A stretch of DNA of 64,000 nt from Polycyclovorans sp002706265 (GCA_963973915.1 CAXBBM010000008.1:62001-126000); one strand, 5' to 3'. Shown: positions 34,559 to 45,486, counted from the first letter of the stretch. Notes: generated by a model from the sequence alone, not told the origin. Translations and numbers: made by a program.

Positions 34559-35235
34559 GCATGGCGCCCGTCATTGCCATCGACGGCCCGTCGGGCGTCG
34601 GCAAGGGCACGGTCACCCAGGCCCTGGCCCGGGAGCTGGGCTGGCACCGGCTGGACAGCGGCGCCCTCTACCGGGCGGTGGCCCTCGCGGCGGTGTCGCG
34701 GAACGTCGCGCTCGACGACGAACAGGCGCTGGTGGACGTGGCCGCGACCCTCGATGTGGTCTTCGACGAGCACGAGGCCGGTCGAGAGCGCATCGTGCTC
34801 GACGGTGAGGAGGTCACCACCCGAATTCGTCAGGAGCGCACCGGTGATGCGGCCTCCAAGGTGGCCGTCTGGCCCGGCGTACGGCGCGCTCTGGTGGAAC
34901 GCCAGCATGAGTTTCGCCAGCCACCGGGGCTGATCGCCGACGGCCGCGACATGGGCACCGTGATCTTCCCGGACGCCAACCTGAAAATTTTCCTGACCGC
35001 CAGCCCCGATGCCCGCGCGCAACGGCGGCACGGACAATTGGCGGAGCAGGGACGGCACGCTATACTCGCCGACCTCTGCCTTGAAATTGAAGGGAGAGAC
35101 AGGCGGGATCAGACGCGCGCAGTTGCGCCGCTGGTGCCGGCTGAAGACGCGGTGACGATTGACACCACACAACTTTCGCCTGACGCAGTCATGGCGGAAG
35201 TGCATGGTTTATTGAAGGCTCGCGGACTGCGGTAG
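34555..35235 (+). CDS. cmk: Cytidylate kinase
   Basis: CMP kinase transfers phosphate from ATP to CMP/dCMP. The P-loop is IDGPSGVGKGTVTQALA (residues about 8-24). LDSGALYRAVALAAV and IADGRDMGTVIFPDANLKIF are CMP-kinase signatures, and a C-terminal RRDQTRAVAPLVPAEDAVTI block is present. 226 residues matches the family. The ATG overlaps the aroA stop. It contains a strong promoter-like sequence for rpsA (35038-35066). Confidence 0.95.
   Translation: MSMAPVIAIDGPSGVGKGTVTQALARELGWHRLDSGALYRAVALAAVSRNVALDDEQALVDVAATLDVVFDEHEAGRERIVLDGEEVTTRIRQERTGDAASKVAVWPGVRRALVERQHEFRQPPGLIADGRDMGTVIFPDANLKIFLTASPDARAQRRHGQLAEQGRHAILADLCLEIEGRDRRDQTRAVAPLVPAEDAVTIDTTQLSPDAVMAEVHGLLKARGLR
35038..35066 (+). promoter_or_regulatory. 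Candidate rpsA promoter inside cmk
   Basis: TTGGCG (35038-35043), a 17-bp spacer and TATACT (35061-35066) form a near-consensus sigma-70 promoter within the cmk coding region, about 256 bp before the rpsA start. It would let rpsA be transcribed apart from the aromatic amino-acid genes. Confidence 0.5.
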
Positions 35236-35237
35236 CG

Positions 35238-35264
35238 GCGAAGCAAGACGCTTCGCTTTCTTTA
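35238..35264 (+). terminator. Weak hairpin with T-rich tail between cmk and rpsA
   Basis: gcgaagc (35238-35244) and gcttcgc (35250-35256) form a 7-bp stem with a 5-base loop, followed by tttcttt. It follows the cmk stop directly. Because the rpsA promoter candidate lies upstream, full termination is unlikely; it may act as a partial attenuator. Confidence 0.4.
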
Positions 35265-35321
35265 ATTACTGGACCGCTGACACGGACGTGGCGGATGTTC
35301 CACCTGAAAACCGAGAGTTGC

Positions 35322-36989
35322 ATGAGCGAAAGTTTTGCTGAGATGTTTGAAGCCAGTCTGAAAGCTGGCCAATCCATGCAGGCCGGCACGATTGTCAATG
35401 CCCGCGTGCTGGATGTAAAAAATGATGTGGTGATCGTCGATGCCGGGCTCAAGTCCGAAGGCGTGATCCCCCTCGACGAATTCAAGATTGACGGCGAGTA
35501 CACCGTTGCCATTGGCGACATGGTGGAAGTGGCCCTCGAAACCCTCGAAGACGGCTTCGGCGAAACCAAGTTCTCGAAAGAGAAGGCCGAGCGCATCAAG
35601 ACCTGGGAGCGCCTGGCGGTTGCGCTGGAGCACAAGGAAACGGTCATCGGCATCATCACCGGCAAGGTCAAGGGCGGTTTCACCGTCGATATCGGCACGG
35701 TGCGCGCCTTCCTTCCCGGCTCGCTGGTTGACGTTCGCCCGGTTCGCGACACTGCGTACCTCGAAGGCAAGCCGCTGGAATTCAAGGTCATCAAGCTCGA
35801 CAAGCTGCGCAACAACGTGGTGGTGTCGCGCCGCGAAGTGCTTGAAGCCGAATACAGTGCCGAGCGCGAACAGCTGCTCGAAAACCTGCAGGAAGGCGTG
35901 GTGCTCAATGGCGTGGTCAAGAACCTCGTCGAATACGGCGCCTTCGTCGACCTCGGCGGCATCGACGGCCTGCTGCACATCACCGACATGACCTGGAAGC
36001 GCGTCAAGGACCCGGCCGAAGTCGTGACCGTGGGCGACGAAATCGAAGTCAAGGTCCTCAAGTACGATCGCGAGCGTCGCCGTGTGTCCCTGGGCCTCAA
36101 GCAGCTCGGCGCTGATCCATGGGAAGACATCGCCCGTCGCTATCCCGAGAAGACCCGCCTGTTCGGCAAGGTCACCAACATCACCGACTACGGTTCCTTC
36201 GTGGAAATCGAGCCGGGTGTCGAAGGCCTGGTCCACGTCTCGGAAATGGACTGGACGAACAAGAACGTCAACCCGGCCAAGGTCGTGCAGGTGGGCGATG
36301 AAGTCGAAGTCATGATTCTCGACATCGACGGCGAACGCCGCCGCATCTCGCTGGGCATGAAGCAGTGCAAGGTCAACCCCTGGGAAGAGTTCTCCCAGAA
36401 CCACCAGAAGGGCGACAAGGTCTCTGGCGCCATCAAGTCGATCACCGACTTCGGCATCTTCATCGGCCTGCCGGGCGGTATCGACGGCCTGGTGCACCTG
36501 TCCGACCTCGACTGGAACGAGCCCGGCGAAGTCGCCGTGCGCCGTTACACCAAGGGTCAGGAACTCGACGCGGTGGTGCTGGCGATCGACGGTGCGCGTG
36601 AGCGTATTTCGCTGGGCGTCAAGCAGGCCAGCTCCGACCCGCTGGCCCAGTTCATTGCCGACAACACCAAGGGTGAAATCGTCAAGGGCATCGTCAAGTC
36701 GGTTGACACCCGTGGTGCGGTCATCGACCTCGGCAACGAGGTCGAAGGCTACATCCGCGCCAACGACCTGGCCCGTGAGCGCGTTGAAGACGCCACCAAG
36801 CTTCTGAAGGAAGGCGACACGCTGGAAGCCCGCTTCATCGGCGTGGACCGCAAGAGCCGAGTGGTGTCGCTGTCGGTTCGCGAAAAGGAAATCCAGGAAG
36901 AAGCCGAAGTGGTCGCGGAATACAGCCGCAATGCCACCACCGGCAAGACCAGCCTGGGCGACCTGCTCAAGGATCAGCTCGGCAACTGA
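35322..36989 (+). CDS. rpsA: 30S ribosomal protein S1
   Basis: S1 brings mRNA to the ribosome. The ATG of MSESFAEMFEASLK (35322) fits the usual bacterial S1 start better than an ATG 27 bp earlier. Six S1 RNA-binding repeats can be followed: for example GTIVNARVLDVKNDVVIVDA (1), NGVVKNLVEYGAFVDLGGID (3), GKVTNITDYGSFVEIEPGVE (4), GAIKSITDFGIFIGLPGGID (5) and GIVKSVDTRGAVIDLGNEVE (6). 555 residues is standard. Confidence 0.98.
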   Translation: MSESFAEMFEASLKAGQSMQAGTIVNARVLDVKNDVVIVDAGLKSEGVIPLDEFKIDGEYTVAIGDMVEVALETLEDGFGETKFSKEKAERIKTWERLAVALEHKETVIGIITGKVKGGFTVDIGTVRAFLPGSLVDVRPVRDTAYLEGKPLEFKVIKLDKLRNNVVVSRREVLEAEYSAEREQLLENLQEGVVLNGVVKNLVEYGAFVDLGGIDGLLHITDMTWKRVKDPAEVVTVGDEIEVKVLKYDRERRRVSLGLKQLGADPWEDIARRYPEKTRLFGKVTNITDYGSFVEIEPGVEGLVHVSEMDWTNKNVNPAKVVQVGDEVEVMILDIDGERRRISLGMKQCKVNPWEEFSQNHQKGDKVSGAIKSITDFGIFIGLPGGIDGLVHLSDLDWNEPGEVAVRRYTKGQELDAVVLAIDGARERISLGVKQASSDPLAQFIADNTKGEIVKGIVKSVDTRGAVIDLGNEVEGYIRANDLARERVEDATKLLKEGDTLEARFIGVDRKSRVVSLSVREKEIQEEAEVVAEYSRNATTGKTSLGDLLKDQLGN

Positions 36990-37013
36990 TTCATCCAGGG
37001 TGACGCTGTTTCG

Positions 37014-37044
37014 AAAAGCCGCGCTTGCGCGGCTTTTCTTTTTT
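37014..37044 (+). terminator. Intrinsic terminator after rpsA
   Basis: aaaagccgcg (37014-37023) pairs perfectly with cgcggctttt (37028-37037) around a 4-base loop, followed by ctttttt. It starts 24 bp after the rpsA stop and separates rpsA from ihfB. Confidence 0.88.
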
Positions 37045-37133
37045 GCGTATTGTTTTGAAATAAAAGGACTTTTTGGTCATTCACGAGCCGCAGTCGGCGC
37101 CGGGAATGACCCAGACACGGTGGACTCGACTGC

Positions 37134-37448
37134 ATGACCAAATCCGAACTGATTGAGCACCTCGCCAACCAACAGGCACACCTGCTGCAGAAGGACGTGG
37201 AGCTTTCGGTCAGGCTCATTCTCGATCGCATCAGCCAGGCGCTCGGGCGTGACGAGCGGGTCGAAATCCGTGGCTTTGGCAGTTTTTCGCTGCACCACCG
37301 TCCGGCGCGCGTCGGACGCAATCCGAAAACCGGCGAGCCGGTTGAAATCGCCTCCAAGCGCGTGCCGCATTTCAAACCCGGGAAGGAATTACGCGAGCGG
37401 GTCAATGCCAGCGTGCAGCCTGAAGGCACCAGGGGGTCAACGTCATGA
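37134..37448 (+). CDS. ihfB: Integration host factor subunit beta
   Basis: IHF bends DNA at specific sites as an alpha-beta dimer. The 104-residue protein has MTKSELIEHLANQQAHL at the start, the DNA-arm block VEIRGFGSFSLHHRPARVGR and NPKTGEPVEIASKRVPHFKPGKEL by family, ending with a short extra tail. The rpsA-ihfB order is conserved. It overlaps lapA by 4 bp (ATGA). Confidence 0.96.
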   Translation: MTKSELIEHLANQQAHLLQKDVELSVRLILDRISQALGRDERVEIRGFGSFSLHHRPARVGRNPKTGEPVEIASKRVPHFKPGKELRERVNASVQPEGTRGSTS

Positions 37449-37783
37449 GAATGCTGCTGCTGGTGTTGTGTCTGGTTTTTGTACTCATCGGAGCGGTGCT
37501 GGGCTATGCCAACCACGCACCCGTCAGCGTTGACCTGCTGTTCGCGCAGTTCGAGATGCCGTTGATCGTCTGGATGCTCATCGTGTTCGGCACCGGCGTC
37601 CTGCTGACCGCGCTGGTGAGCGGGGTTCGCCAGTGGGGGCTGCGCCATCGCTGCCGCAAGGCCGAGAAGCGGCTCGCGGCGCTCGAGAACGAGCTGCGTC
37701 ATCTGCGGCAGCTCGGTGCGCCCGGCCCGGCGCCGAACCCGCGCGGCGCCACGCCGGTCAAGGCCCTAGCCGAAACCCCATGA
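37445..37783 (+). CDS. lapA: LapA family inner-membrane protein (YciS-like)
   Basis: The 112-residue product has two membrane segments (LLLVLCLVFVLIGAVLGYAN and IVWMLIVFGTGVLLTALVSG) and then a cytoplasmic coiled coil (CRKAEKRLAALENELRHLRQ) with a disordered tail. LapA works with LapB in control of LPS synthesis. It overlaps ihfB and lapB by 4 bp each. Confidence 0.9.
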   Translation: MRMLLLVLCLVFVLIGAVLGYANHAPVSVDLLFAQFEMPLIVWMLIVFGTGVLLTALVSGVRQWGLRHRCRKAEKRLAALENELRHLRQLGAPGPAPNPRGATPVKALAETP

Positions 37784-38937
37784 TCGATGCACTGGCGCAG
37801 TGGACATTGCTGCCACTGGGCATGGCACTGGGCTGGGCCCTTGCGCGGAAAGCGCTGAGCCCTCCCGCCGGCGGCAGCGCGCAGGCCAGCGATGGCCAGG
37901 CGCCAATGCCGATCGATCAGTCGGTGCGGTGGATTGCCGAGGCCACCGGCGAGGGCGAAGGCAATCTGCCCGAACTGCAATTGCTGCTGGGTAATTTTTT
38001 TCGCAAACGGGGCAATGTCGAGCACGCCATCCGCCTGCATGAAGCGGTGCTGACGCACCCGGGAGAGGCGGCCCGCCACGCGGATGCGGCACGGTTCGAG
38101 CTGGCGGTGGACTACCAGCAGGCCGGCCTGCTGGATCGCTCCGAGCAGTACTGGATGGAGCTTGTTGAAGGTCGATCGCCGTTTGCGCCTGCGGCGCTGG
38201 AAGAGCTAATCGCCCTTGCAGAACAGGGGCAGGATTGGCCGCAGGCCATCACCTGGGCGACCCAGTTGGCTTCGATCAAGGGCCAGAGCCAGGCCAACCG
38301 TATCGCGCACTACCACTGCCAGCGCGCCGAACAGGCCCTGGCCCGCTCGGAGTTTGACGTGGCCATGAAGGCCGCCAAGCAAGCCCAGTCTCACGACGGC
38401 GGCTCGGTGCGGGCGCGATGGCTGCAGGGGCAGATTCTGTCGCGTCAGGGCGAGCCCGCTGCGGCTGTCACCCGCTTTGTCAGCGCGGCCGAGCTGGACG
38501 CCCGATTCCTTGAAGATCTGGTGCCCGCAATCGAAGCCTGCTGTGCCGTGGTCGACGACCCCGTGCTGCAGGCCCAAGCCTTTGAAGACCTGAACGCCAT
38601 GCACCCCAACGCGCCGACGCTGGTTGTGGCCGCCGCCGCACAGCGGCGCGCGCAGGGCGAAGACCCGTTGCCGACCCTCACCCGCGGGCTGAAGAACGCG
38701 CCGACGCGTGCGCTGCTGAAGGCATTTCTGGCCGAAATTGAGCCGCGGCCCGAGACCGAATCGATGGGCATGAGGGCCTCGGCCGCCGCCATGCACGCCG
38801 CGTTGGAGCGCATGGAGCAGTCCGTGGCCGCCTTTCGTTGTGAACATTGCGGCTTCACCCCGCGCAACCGATTTTGGCAATGCCCATCGTGCCGGCAGTG
38901 GGGCACGATTCACCGTCTGCCCGATCAGATCGGTTGA
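37780..38937 (+). CDS. lapB: LPS assembly regulator LapB (YciM)
   Basis: LapB presents LpxC to FtsH for degradation and so balances LPS and phospholipid. The 385-residue product has an N-terminal membrane anchor (LLPLGMALGWALARKALS), TPR repeats over about residues 60-330 (LLGNFFRKRGNVEHAIRLHE) and a C-terminal rubredoxin-like metal site with two CxxC motifs, CEHCGF and CPSCRQWG. Start overlaps lapA (ATGA). Confidence 0.95.
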   Translation: MIDALAQWTLLPLGMALGWALARKALSPPAGGSAQASDGQAPMPIDQSVRWIAEATGEGEGNLPELQLLLGNFFRKRGNVEHAIRLHEAVLTHPGEAARHADAARFELAVDYQQAGLLDRSEQYWMELVEGRSPFAPAALEELIALAEQGQDWPQAITWATQLASIKGQSQANRIAHYHCQRAEQALARSEFDVAMKAAKQAQSHDGGSVRARWLQGQILSRQGEPAAAVTRFVSAAELDARFLEDLVPAIEACCAVVDDPVLQAQAFEDLNAMHPNAPTLVVAAAAQRRAQGEDPLPTLTRGLKNAPTRALLKAFLAEIEPRPETESMGMRASAAAMHAALERMEQSVAAFRCEHCGFTPRNRFWQCPSCRQWGTIHRLPDQIG

Positions 38938-39019
38938 CGAGAAGGCACCTTGCAGCGATGCGCCGGCGAGACCTCAGGCCCGGTGCCCGGCACCCAAACG
39001 GCGTGTCAGCCTCGTGCGG

Positions 39020-39706
39020 TCACCGGCGCTGCCCGCCAACCACGTGCACGCCCTGAATGAAGGCCTCGGCTTCAGCCCTCAGTTTTGGATCGACCTGATG
39101 GCCCAAGTGCGAAAAAATCGCCGAGAATCCGGTTTCAAGCCGATCCGGGTGGCGGCAGTACAGCGCGTCGATTTCCAGCACCAGGGGCTCTGTCCTCGCG
39201 GGCGCGGCCCGGTCGGTGGCGATTGACTGGTATCGAGCACAGGGATAAGCGCGCTCCTGGCTATCGCGGAACGATTCGCCCCTGACCTCAAAACGCGCAA
39301 GATCGAGTTCCTCGGTGGCCTTCGACTGGATCAGAATCTGAAACGCCTCAGGCGTCTCGGTGGGCGGCAACTCGAACAGCGTCACCTTGGCGACATAGCG
39401 GTCGCTGGCGGCCTGGTCACCCTTCGCAAACAGGATGCCGGCGCTGGACTGCTCGATCAGGGCCCAGCCGCCCGACGCCGGGGCCTGAACGGCGATGTCG
39501 TCGGTCGTGTAAACCCGCGGTGCGGCGGCAGGCTCAGCTCGCTCAATGGACTCAAGGGTCGCTTCGATGGATTGGCCGGCGTCAACCGTGTGTGGGGCGG
39601 CGCAGGCGCTTCCCAGCAGCCCAAGCAAGAGCGCGCCAGCAAGGCCCAGCGTGTGGCGTCGGCTTATCCCGACGGTTGAAGGGAGGTGCACTTTGAGTGT
39701 TGCCAT
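39020..39706 (-). CDS. Putative exported lipoprotein, unknown family
   Basis: The N-terminus reads SRRHTLGLAGALLLGLLGSAC: a twin-arginine-like motif, a hydrophobic stretch and a lipobox (LGSAC) with Cys35 as the lipid site. The mature 194 residues are mixed alpha/beta with one more Cys pair (in YPCARYQS and ALYCRHP), which could form a disulfide. No family recognised. It is convergent with lapB and borders the accessory island. Confidence 0.55.
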   Translation of the reverse strand: MATLKVHLPSTVGISRRHTLGLAGALLLGLLGSACAAPHTVDAGQSIEATLESIERAEPAAAPRVYTTDDIAVQAPASGGWALIEQSSAGILFAKGDQAASDRYVAKVTLFELPPTETPEAFQILIQSKATEELDLARFEVRGESFRDSQERAYPCARYQSIATDRAAPARTEPLVLEIDALYCRHPDRLETGFSAIFSHLGHQVDPKLRAEAEAFIQGVHVVGGQRR

Positions 39707-40020
39707 GTGGAGTCTGCGCTGCCAGTGAGTTGAATAACGCGAAGGGTGGCCTGCCGTGAGTCGCTCCCGCCTCGAATGCTTTCAATTCCGGGCTCATGGC
39801 TTCAGCGACGCCCGTTGTTGCGGTCGCAAAAATGGGCCTCGGGTCAAACGTCCGCTGCCACGCAATCTAAGCCGACTGCGGCGCGGCTTTGAAAGGTATG
39901 GTCCTTCCCATCAAAAGCCCAAGAACATCATGTCGAGCGCTGCGGAGATTTAAAGCTGCTGTGCCCCCAAGTTGCCTACCTTGATCCGTAATTCGTCGCC
40001 CCTGAAGAATTCACCAATTC
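39707..40020. other. Intergenic stretch at island border, no recognised feature
   Basis: This 314-bp gap lies between the start of the exported lipoprotein gene and the IS5 fragment. It should hold the lipoprotein gene promoter and, near 39960-40020, the outer end of the IS5 remnant, but I could not identify a terminal inverted repeat. Short frames on the plus strand here show no family features. Confidence 0.5.
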
Positions 40021-40338
40021 TCACGCCATAGTGGCCTGAAGTTGGTTGGATTGTTGCTGGTGCTCGGTAGCGGCTCTTGCTGCGCGCCAGTGTGAAATTA
40101 ACAGGGACAGGATTTGGGCCCAAGAAAAGGCGATCCAGCGCATCAACCAACGGATGTTGTAACCAGCAGCGGCCAGCACCACGTTCAGAGCATCGCCCAT
40201 CTGACCTTTGAGAAAGCAGCGGCGCATGCGGTGGCCGTCTTTCAGGTGCCCGATGGTCGGTTCGACGGCCTGGCGTCGCTTAAGCAGCCGGATCTGCGGC
40301 GGGGTCAGCGTCTTCTTCTTGCCCCGGTGAATGAACAT
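40021..40338 (-). pseudogene. IS5-family transposase, C-terminal fragment
   Basis: The remaining 105 codons read KRRQAVEPTIGHLKDGHRMR, then GDALNVVLAAAGYNIRWLM: the third catalytic-acid region (VEPxIGHLK) and C-terminal helix of IS5-type DDE transposases, normally about 330 residues long. The first two catalytic Asp blocks are missing. The fragment ends abruptly at the cluster of ggggtcggag motifs (from 40343), as if cut by insertion or recombination with the REP/RAYT element. Confidence 0.8.
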
Positions 40339-40435
40339 AAAAGGGGTCGGAGGGGGTCGGAGTAAACATAAAAGGGGTCGGAGTAAATAAAAAGTGCTAA
40401 CGCAGAAAAGGGTCGGAGTAAATAAAAAGTGCTAA
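40335..40435 (+). repeat. REP-like motif cluster upstream of the RAYT gene
   Basis: The core ggggtcggag occurs at 40343-40352, 40353-40362 and 40374-40383, and a shortened copy (gggtcggag) at 40410-40418. The last two lie within a direct repeat of 26 bp (40375-40400 and 40410-40435: core, then taaataaaaagtgctaa). A copy in the opposite orientation is downstream of the gene. Such short repeats flanking a RAYT gene are its likely substrates. Confidence 0.75.
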
Positions 40436-40462
40436 GGTTCGGTTCGGCTGTAGGAGAGCTTC

Positions 40463-41173
40463 ATGGCGCGCAAACCCCGATACTACTTGCCCGATGTTCC
40501 GTGCCACGTGATCCAGCGCGGACATAACCGCGAGCCTTGCTTCTACGCACCGGAAGACTTTCGCTACTATCTTCAGTGCCTGCGGGAAGCTTGCCTTCAG
40601 CATGACGCTGCGGTGCACGCTTATGTCCTAATGACTAATCATGTTCATCTACTCATCACGCCGACGGACAAAGAAGGCATTTCCCGTGTGCTGCAGACCG
40701 TCGGGCGACGCTATGTCCAGTATGTCAATGCGTGTTACCGGCGCAGCGGCACGCTCTGGGAAGGCCGGCACAAGGCCAGCCTGATCGATACCGAGCACTA
40801 CCTGATGACGTGCTATCGCTATATCGAGCTCAATCCAGTCAGGGCAGGAATGGTACAAAAGGCTGCGGACTACCCATGGTCAAGTTTCAACGCCAACGCC
40901 TATGGCAAAGAAGATCAGCTCACTTGGCCGCACCCCGTCTACTTGGCTCTCGGGGCGAATGACGGTGAGCGCCGGCAAGCCTATCGCGGATTGTTTCGTC
41001 AGGCGCTGGAGCCGGCTGACATGCAGAGCTTGCGAGCCGGAATCAATTTATGCGTGCCTGTGGGCGCTGACCGGTTCAAGGCTCAGATTGAACGGCAACT
41101 CCAACAACGAATCAGTTACAAGCCGCGTGGAAGGCCGAAGAAGGAGAAAGTCGTGCTCGACTCGCAGGAGTAG
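40463..41173 (+). CDS. REP-associated tyrosine transposase (RAYT)
   Basis: The 236-residue protein belongs to the Y1/HuH single-strand nuclease family. MARKPRYYLPDVPCHVIQRG is the typical RAYT start, VLMTNHVHLLITP holds the HxH metal motif, and the catalytic Tyr lies in VGRRYVQYVNACYRRSGTLW, followed by the conserved WEGRHKASLI. The C-terminal RGRPKKEK is basic. These proteins cut and join REP sequences in single-stranded DNA and are usually single copy and domesticated. Motifs on both sides support it being a complete unit. Confidence 0.9.
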   Translation: MARKPRYYLPDVPCHVIQRGHNREPCFYAPEDFRYYLQCLREACLQHDAAVHAYVLMTNHVHLLITPTDKEGISRVLQTVGRRYVQYVNACYRRSGTLWEGRHKASLIDTEHYLMTCYRYIELNPVRAGMVQKAADYPWSSFNANAYGKEDQLTWPHPVYLALGANDGERRQAYRGLFRQALEPADMQSLRAGINLCVPVGADRFKAQIERQLQQRISYKPRGRPKKEKVVLDSQE

Positions 41174-41196
41174 CAACGCTCAATTGGCCAGACAAT

Positions 41197-41220
41197 TTAT
41201 TTTATTCACTCCGACCCCTT
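41197..41220 (-). repeat. Inverted REP-like motif downstream of the RAYT gene
   Basis: ttattcactccgacccctt (within 41197-41220) is the reverse complement of the upstream core with its AT-rich flank: ggggtcggagtgaataa. The core itself is 41209-41218. It closes the RAYT unit and also marks the point where composition turns sharply AT-rich. Confidence 0.75.
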
Positions 41221-41313
41221 ATTCCCCCGAATTATAAAATCGCTGGTTTTTGACAATCTGAGGCACATGCCCGTGCAAGAACCGTTAGTCAGACCGTTCA
41301 TTGGAAATATAAA

Positions 41314-42282
41314 ATGCATTCGCCAGGATATATTTATGTCATCATCAATCAATCTATTCCAGGACATGTAAAAATTGGAAAAACAACTAGAGAGCCCTCG
41401 ATTCGTGCGGTAGAGCTTTCGGCTGCGACTGGAGTGGCCACCCCCTTTTTGGTCGCCTATGAAGCTTATTTTGAAGATTGCGATTACGCTGAAAATTATA
41501 TTCATACAATTTTGGAGCGTCATGACGTAATACTTGCAAAGAACCGTGAATTTTTCACCATCAGTGCTACAGAAGCAATAAACATAGTCATTCAGGCACA
41601 GGAAGTGATTAATCAGAAGTCATCTAATCAAGTCAATAATTCTTATTCTAACGAAGTTCAAGAAACTAATGTCACCATTTTAGCCAATGTTGGCTGCGAC
41701 CCCTCTGATCAATATGATGAATTCCTAGAAGATGCATACGCTTATTGGACCGGATGGGGCGACAAAATTATAGATGTAAATAAAGCAATAAAATTATTTA
41801 AATCTGCGGCGAAACTAGGATCAGATGATGCTTACATACAGTTGGGAAATATACATGCAGAATCAGGAGATTTTAAACAGGGTCTTAGTTGGATCGTGAC
41901 TGGAGCAGAAAAAGGATTTCCAGAGTGCTGGATCGAACTATACGAAATTTTTGTTGGTGCTAATACGCATTTCGGTGAATCGGTAAAAAATCACGAAAAT
42001 GCAGTTAAAAGTTATCGTCAGTTTTTTTCTGCCATCAGCAAGGCACCAGCCAGCTTTGATACGGAGGGGAGCCGGTTATTCATTCACCTAATGCGCTTTT
42101 GTTGTTTGCTTAAAGATAAAATAGAAAAAAGAGACGCTGAAATTATTAAAGATTTCTTGGCTGGCTTTCGTTTAATGCTTATTTCTTTGTCCGACAAGTC
42201 GGATTCGCAGGCAAAGCTAAAAGAATTGGATATTTTTTTGCTAGATAACGGATTTTGGAACCCGCTTGGCGGGACCACTTAA
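41314..42282 (+). CDS. GIY-YIG nuclease-family protein (T5orf172-like) with Sel1-like repeats
   Basis: Residues 5-95 look like a GIY-YIG domain of the T5orf172/MUG113 type: GYIYVIINQSIPGHVKIGKT, then ELSAATGVATPFLVAYEAYF, with the metal Glu and a later His in NYIHTILERHD. A low-complexity linker (residues about 100-125) leads to a C-terminal region with Sel1/TPR-like pattern (VNKAIKLFKSAAKLGSDDAY and QGLSWIVTGAEKGFPE). The gene is very AT-rich against a GC-rich genome, a clear sign of horizontal transfer. No partner gene is adjacent. A defence or DNA-processing role is possible but not shown. Confidence 0.7.
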   Translation: MHSPGYIYVIINQSIPGHVKIGKTTREPSIRAVELSAATGVATPFLVAYEAYFEDCDYAENYIHTILERHDVILAKNREFFTISATEAINIVIQAQEVINQKSSNQVNNSYSNEVQETNVTILANVGCDPSDQYDEFLEDAYAYWTGWGDKIIDVNKAIKLFKSAAKLGSDDAYIQLGNIHAESGDFKQGLSWIVTGAEKGFPECWIELYEIFVGANTHFGESVKNHENAVKSYRQFFSAISKAPASFDTEGSRLFIHLMRFCCLLKDKIEKRDAEIIKDFLAGFRLMLISLSDKSDSQAKLKELDIFLLDNGFWNPLGGTT

Positions 42283-42570
42283 TTCAGGTTTTAATGACAA
42301 GTACGGTGACACGTTACTAATTTCACTATTTCTCCAACCTCAATCGTGACCAACATGGACTTGGAGGCGGTGGCGCGGCATAACGGCAAGCGACCAACAG
42401 TTGTGGCTTGGCCGCGATATCGACTGCGCCGAAATATGGCATTGATGTGTCCACCGTAACGGTGATGGGGTTTGCCAATGGCCCATAAACGAGCTCACGG
42501 GTGATCGTAGGCAGATTCGTAAAGTGTGTAAATAGCAGGCAGGTGGCGTATCCCCAAGCCGCCACAAACA
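42283..42570. other. Intergenic stretch after the AT-rich gene, nothing recognised
   Basis: GC content rises back to the genome level across this 288-bp gap. A minus-strand frame at 42326-42574 has no family features. The region ends at the acnA terminator. No integrase, attachment site or inverted repeat was identified. Confidence 0.5.
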
Positions 42571-42596
42571 ACAAAGGCGCCTTTCGGCGCCTTTGT
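42571..42596 (-). terminator. Intrinsic terminator of acnA
   Basis: acaaaggcgcc (42571-42581) pairs perfectly with ggcgcctttgt (42586-42596) around a 4-base loop. On the minus strand the stem is followed by ttgtttgt. It begins 21 bp after the acnA stop. Confidence 0.75.
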
Positions 42597-42616
42597 CGTG
42601 TACCGCCTGAAAAAGA

Positions 42617-45277
<2,661 letters not shown>

Positions 45278-45350
45278 GGCGGGAGTTACTCCTGGCTTGT
45301 GGGGAAATGAGGGGGTGCTGTGCACAGCGCGCCCCGAAAAGCGGCGCATC

Positions 45351-45356
45351 ATTATA
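45351..45356 (-). promoter_or_regulatory. -10 element upstream of acnA
   Basis: On the minus strand a perfect TATAAT sits about 74 bp before the acnA ATG. The -35 region at the right distance is poor, so activation by a regulator or a modest basal level is possible. Confidence 0.4.
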
Positions 45357-45486
45357 AACCGTGCGTGAATCGGGCTTTTCTTGCCGCATCGGCAACGCAT
45401 GGCTTACCGCGCTCAAACGCAGTGCGTCAAGGGGGACCTGCGTCGTCCTCCCACGACGGGCCTGTGCAACACCGCCGGTGTCGCGC

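Noticed and set aside
40343..40435. Repeats considered as a CRISPR array
   Set aside because: Units are short and unevenly spaced, without unique spacers or cas genes; the RAYT gene and the inverted copy downstream explain them better.
42326..42574. Minus-strand frame of 82 codons after the AT-rich gene
   Set aside because: It overlaps the acnA terminator hairpin, has no family features and no ribosome binding site.
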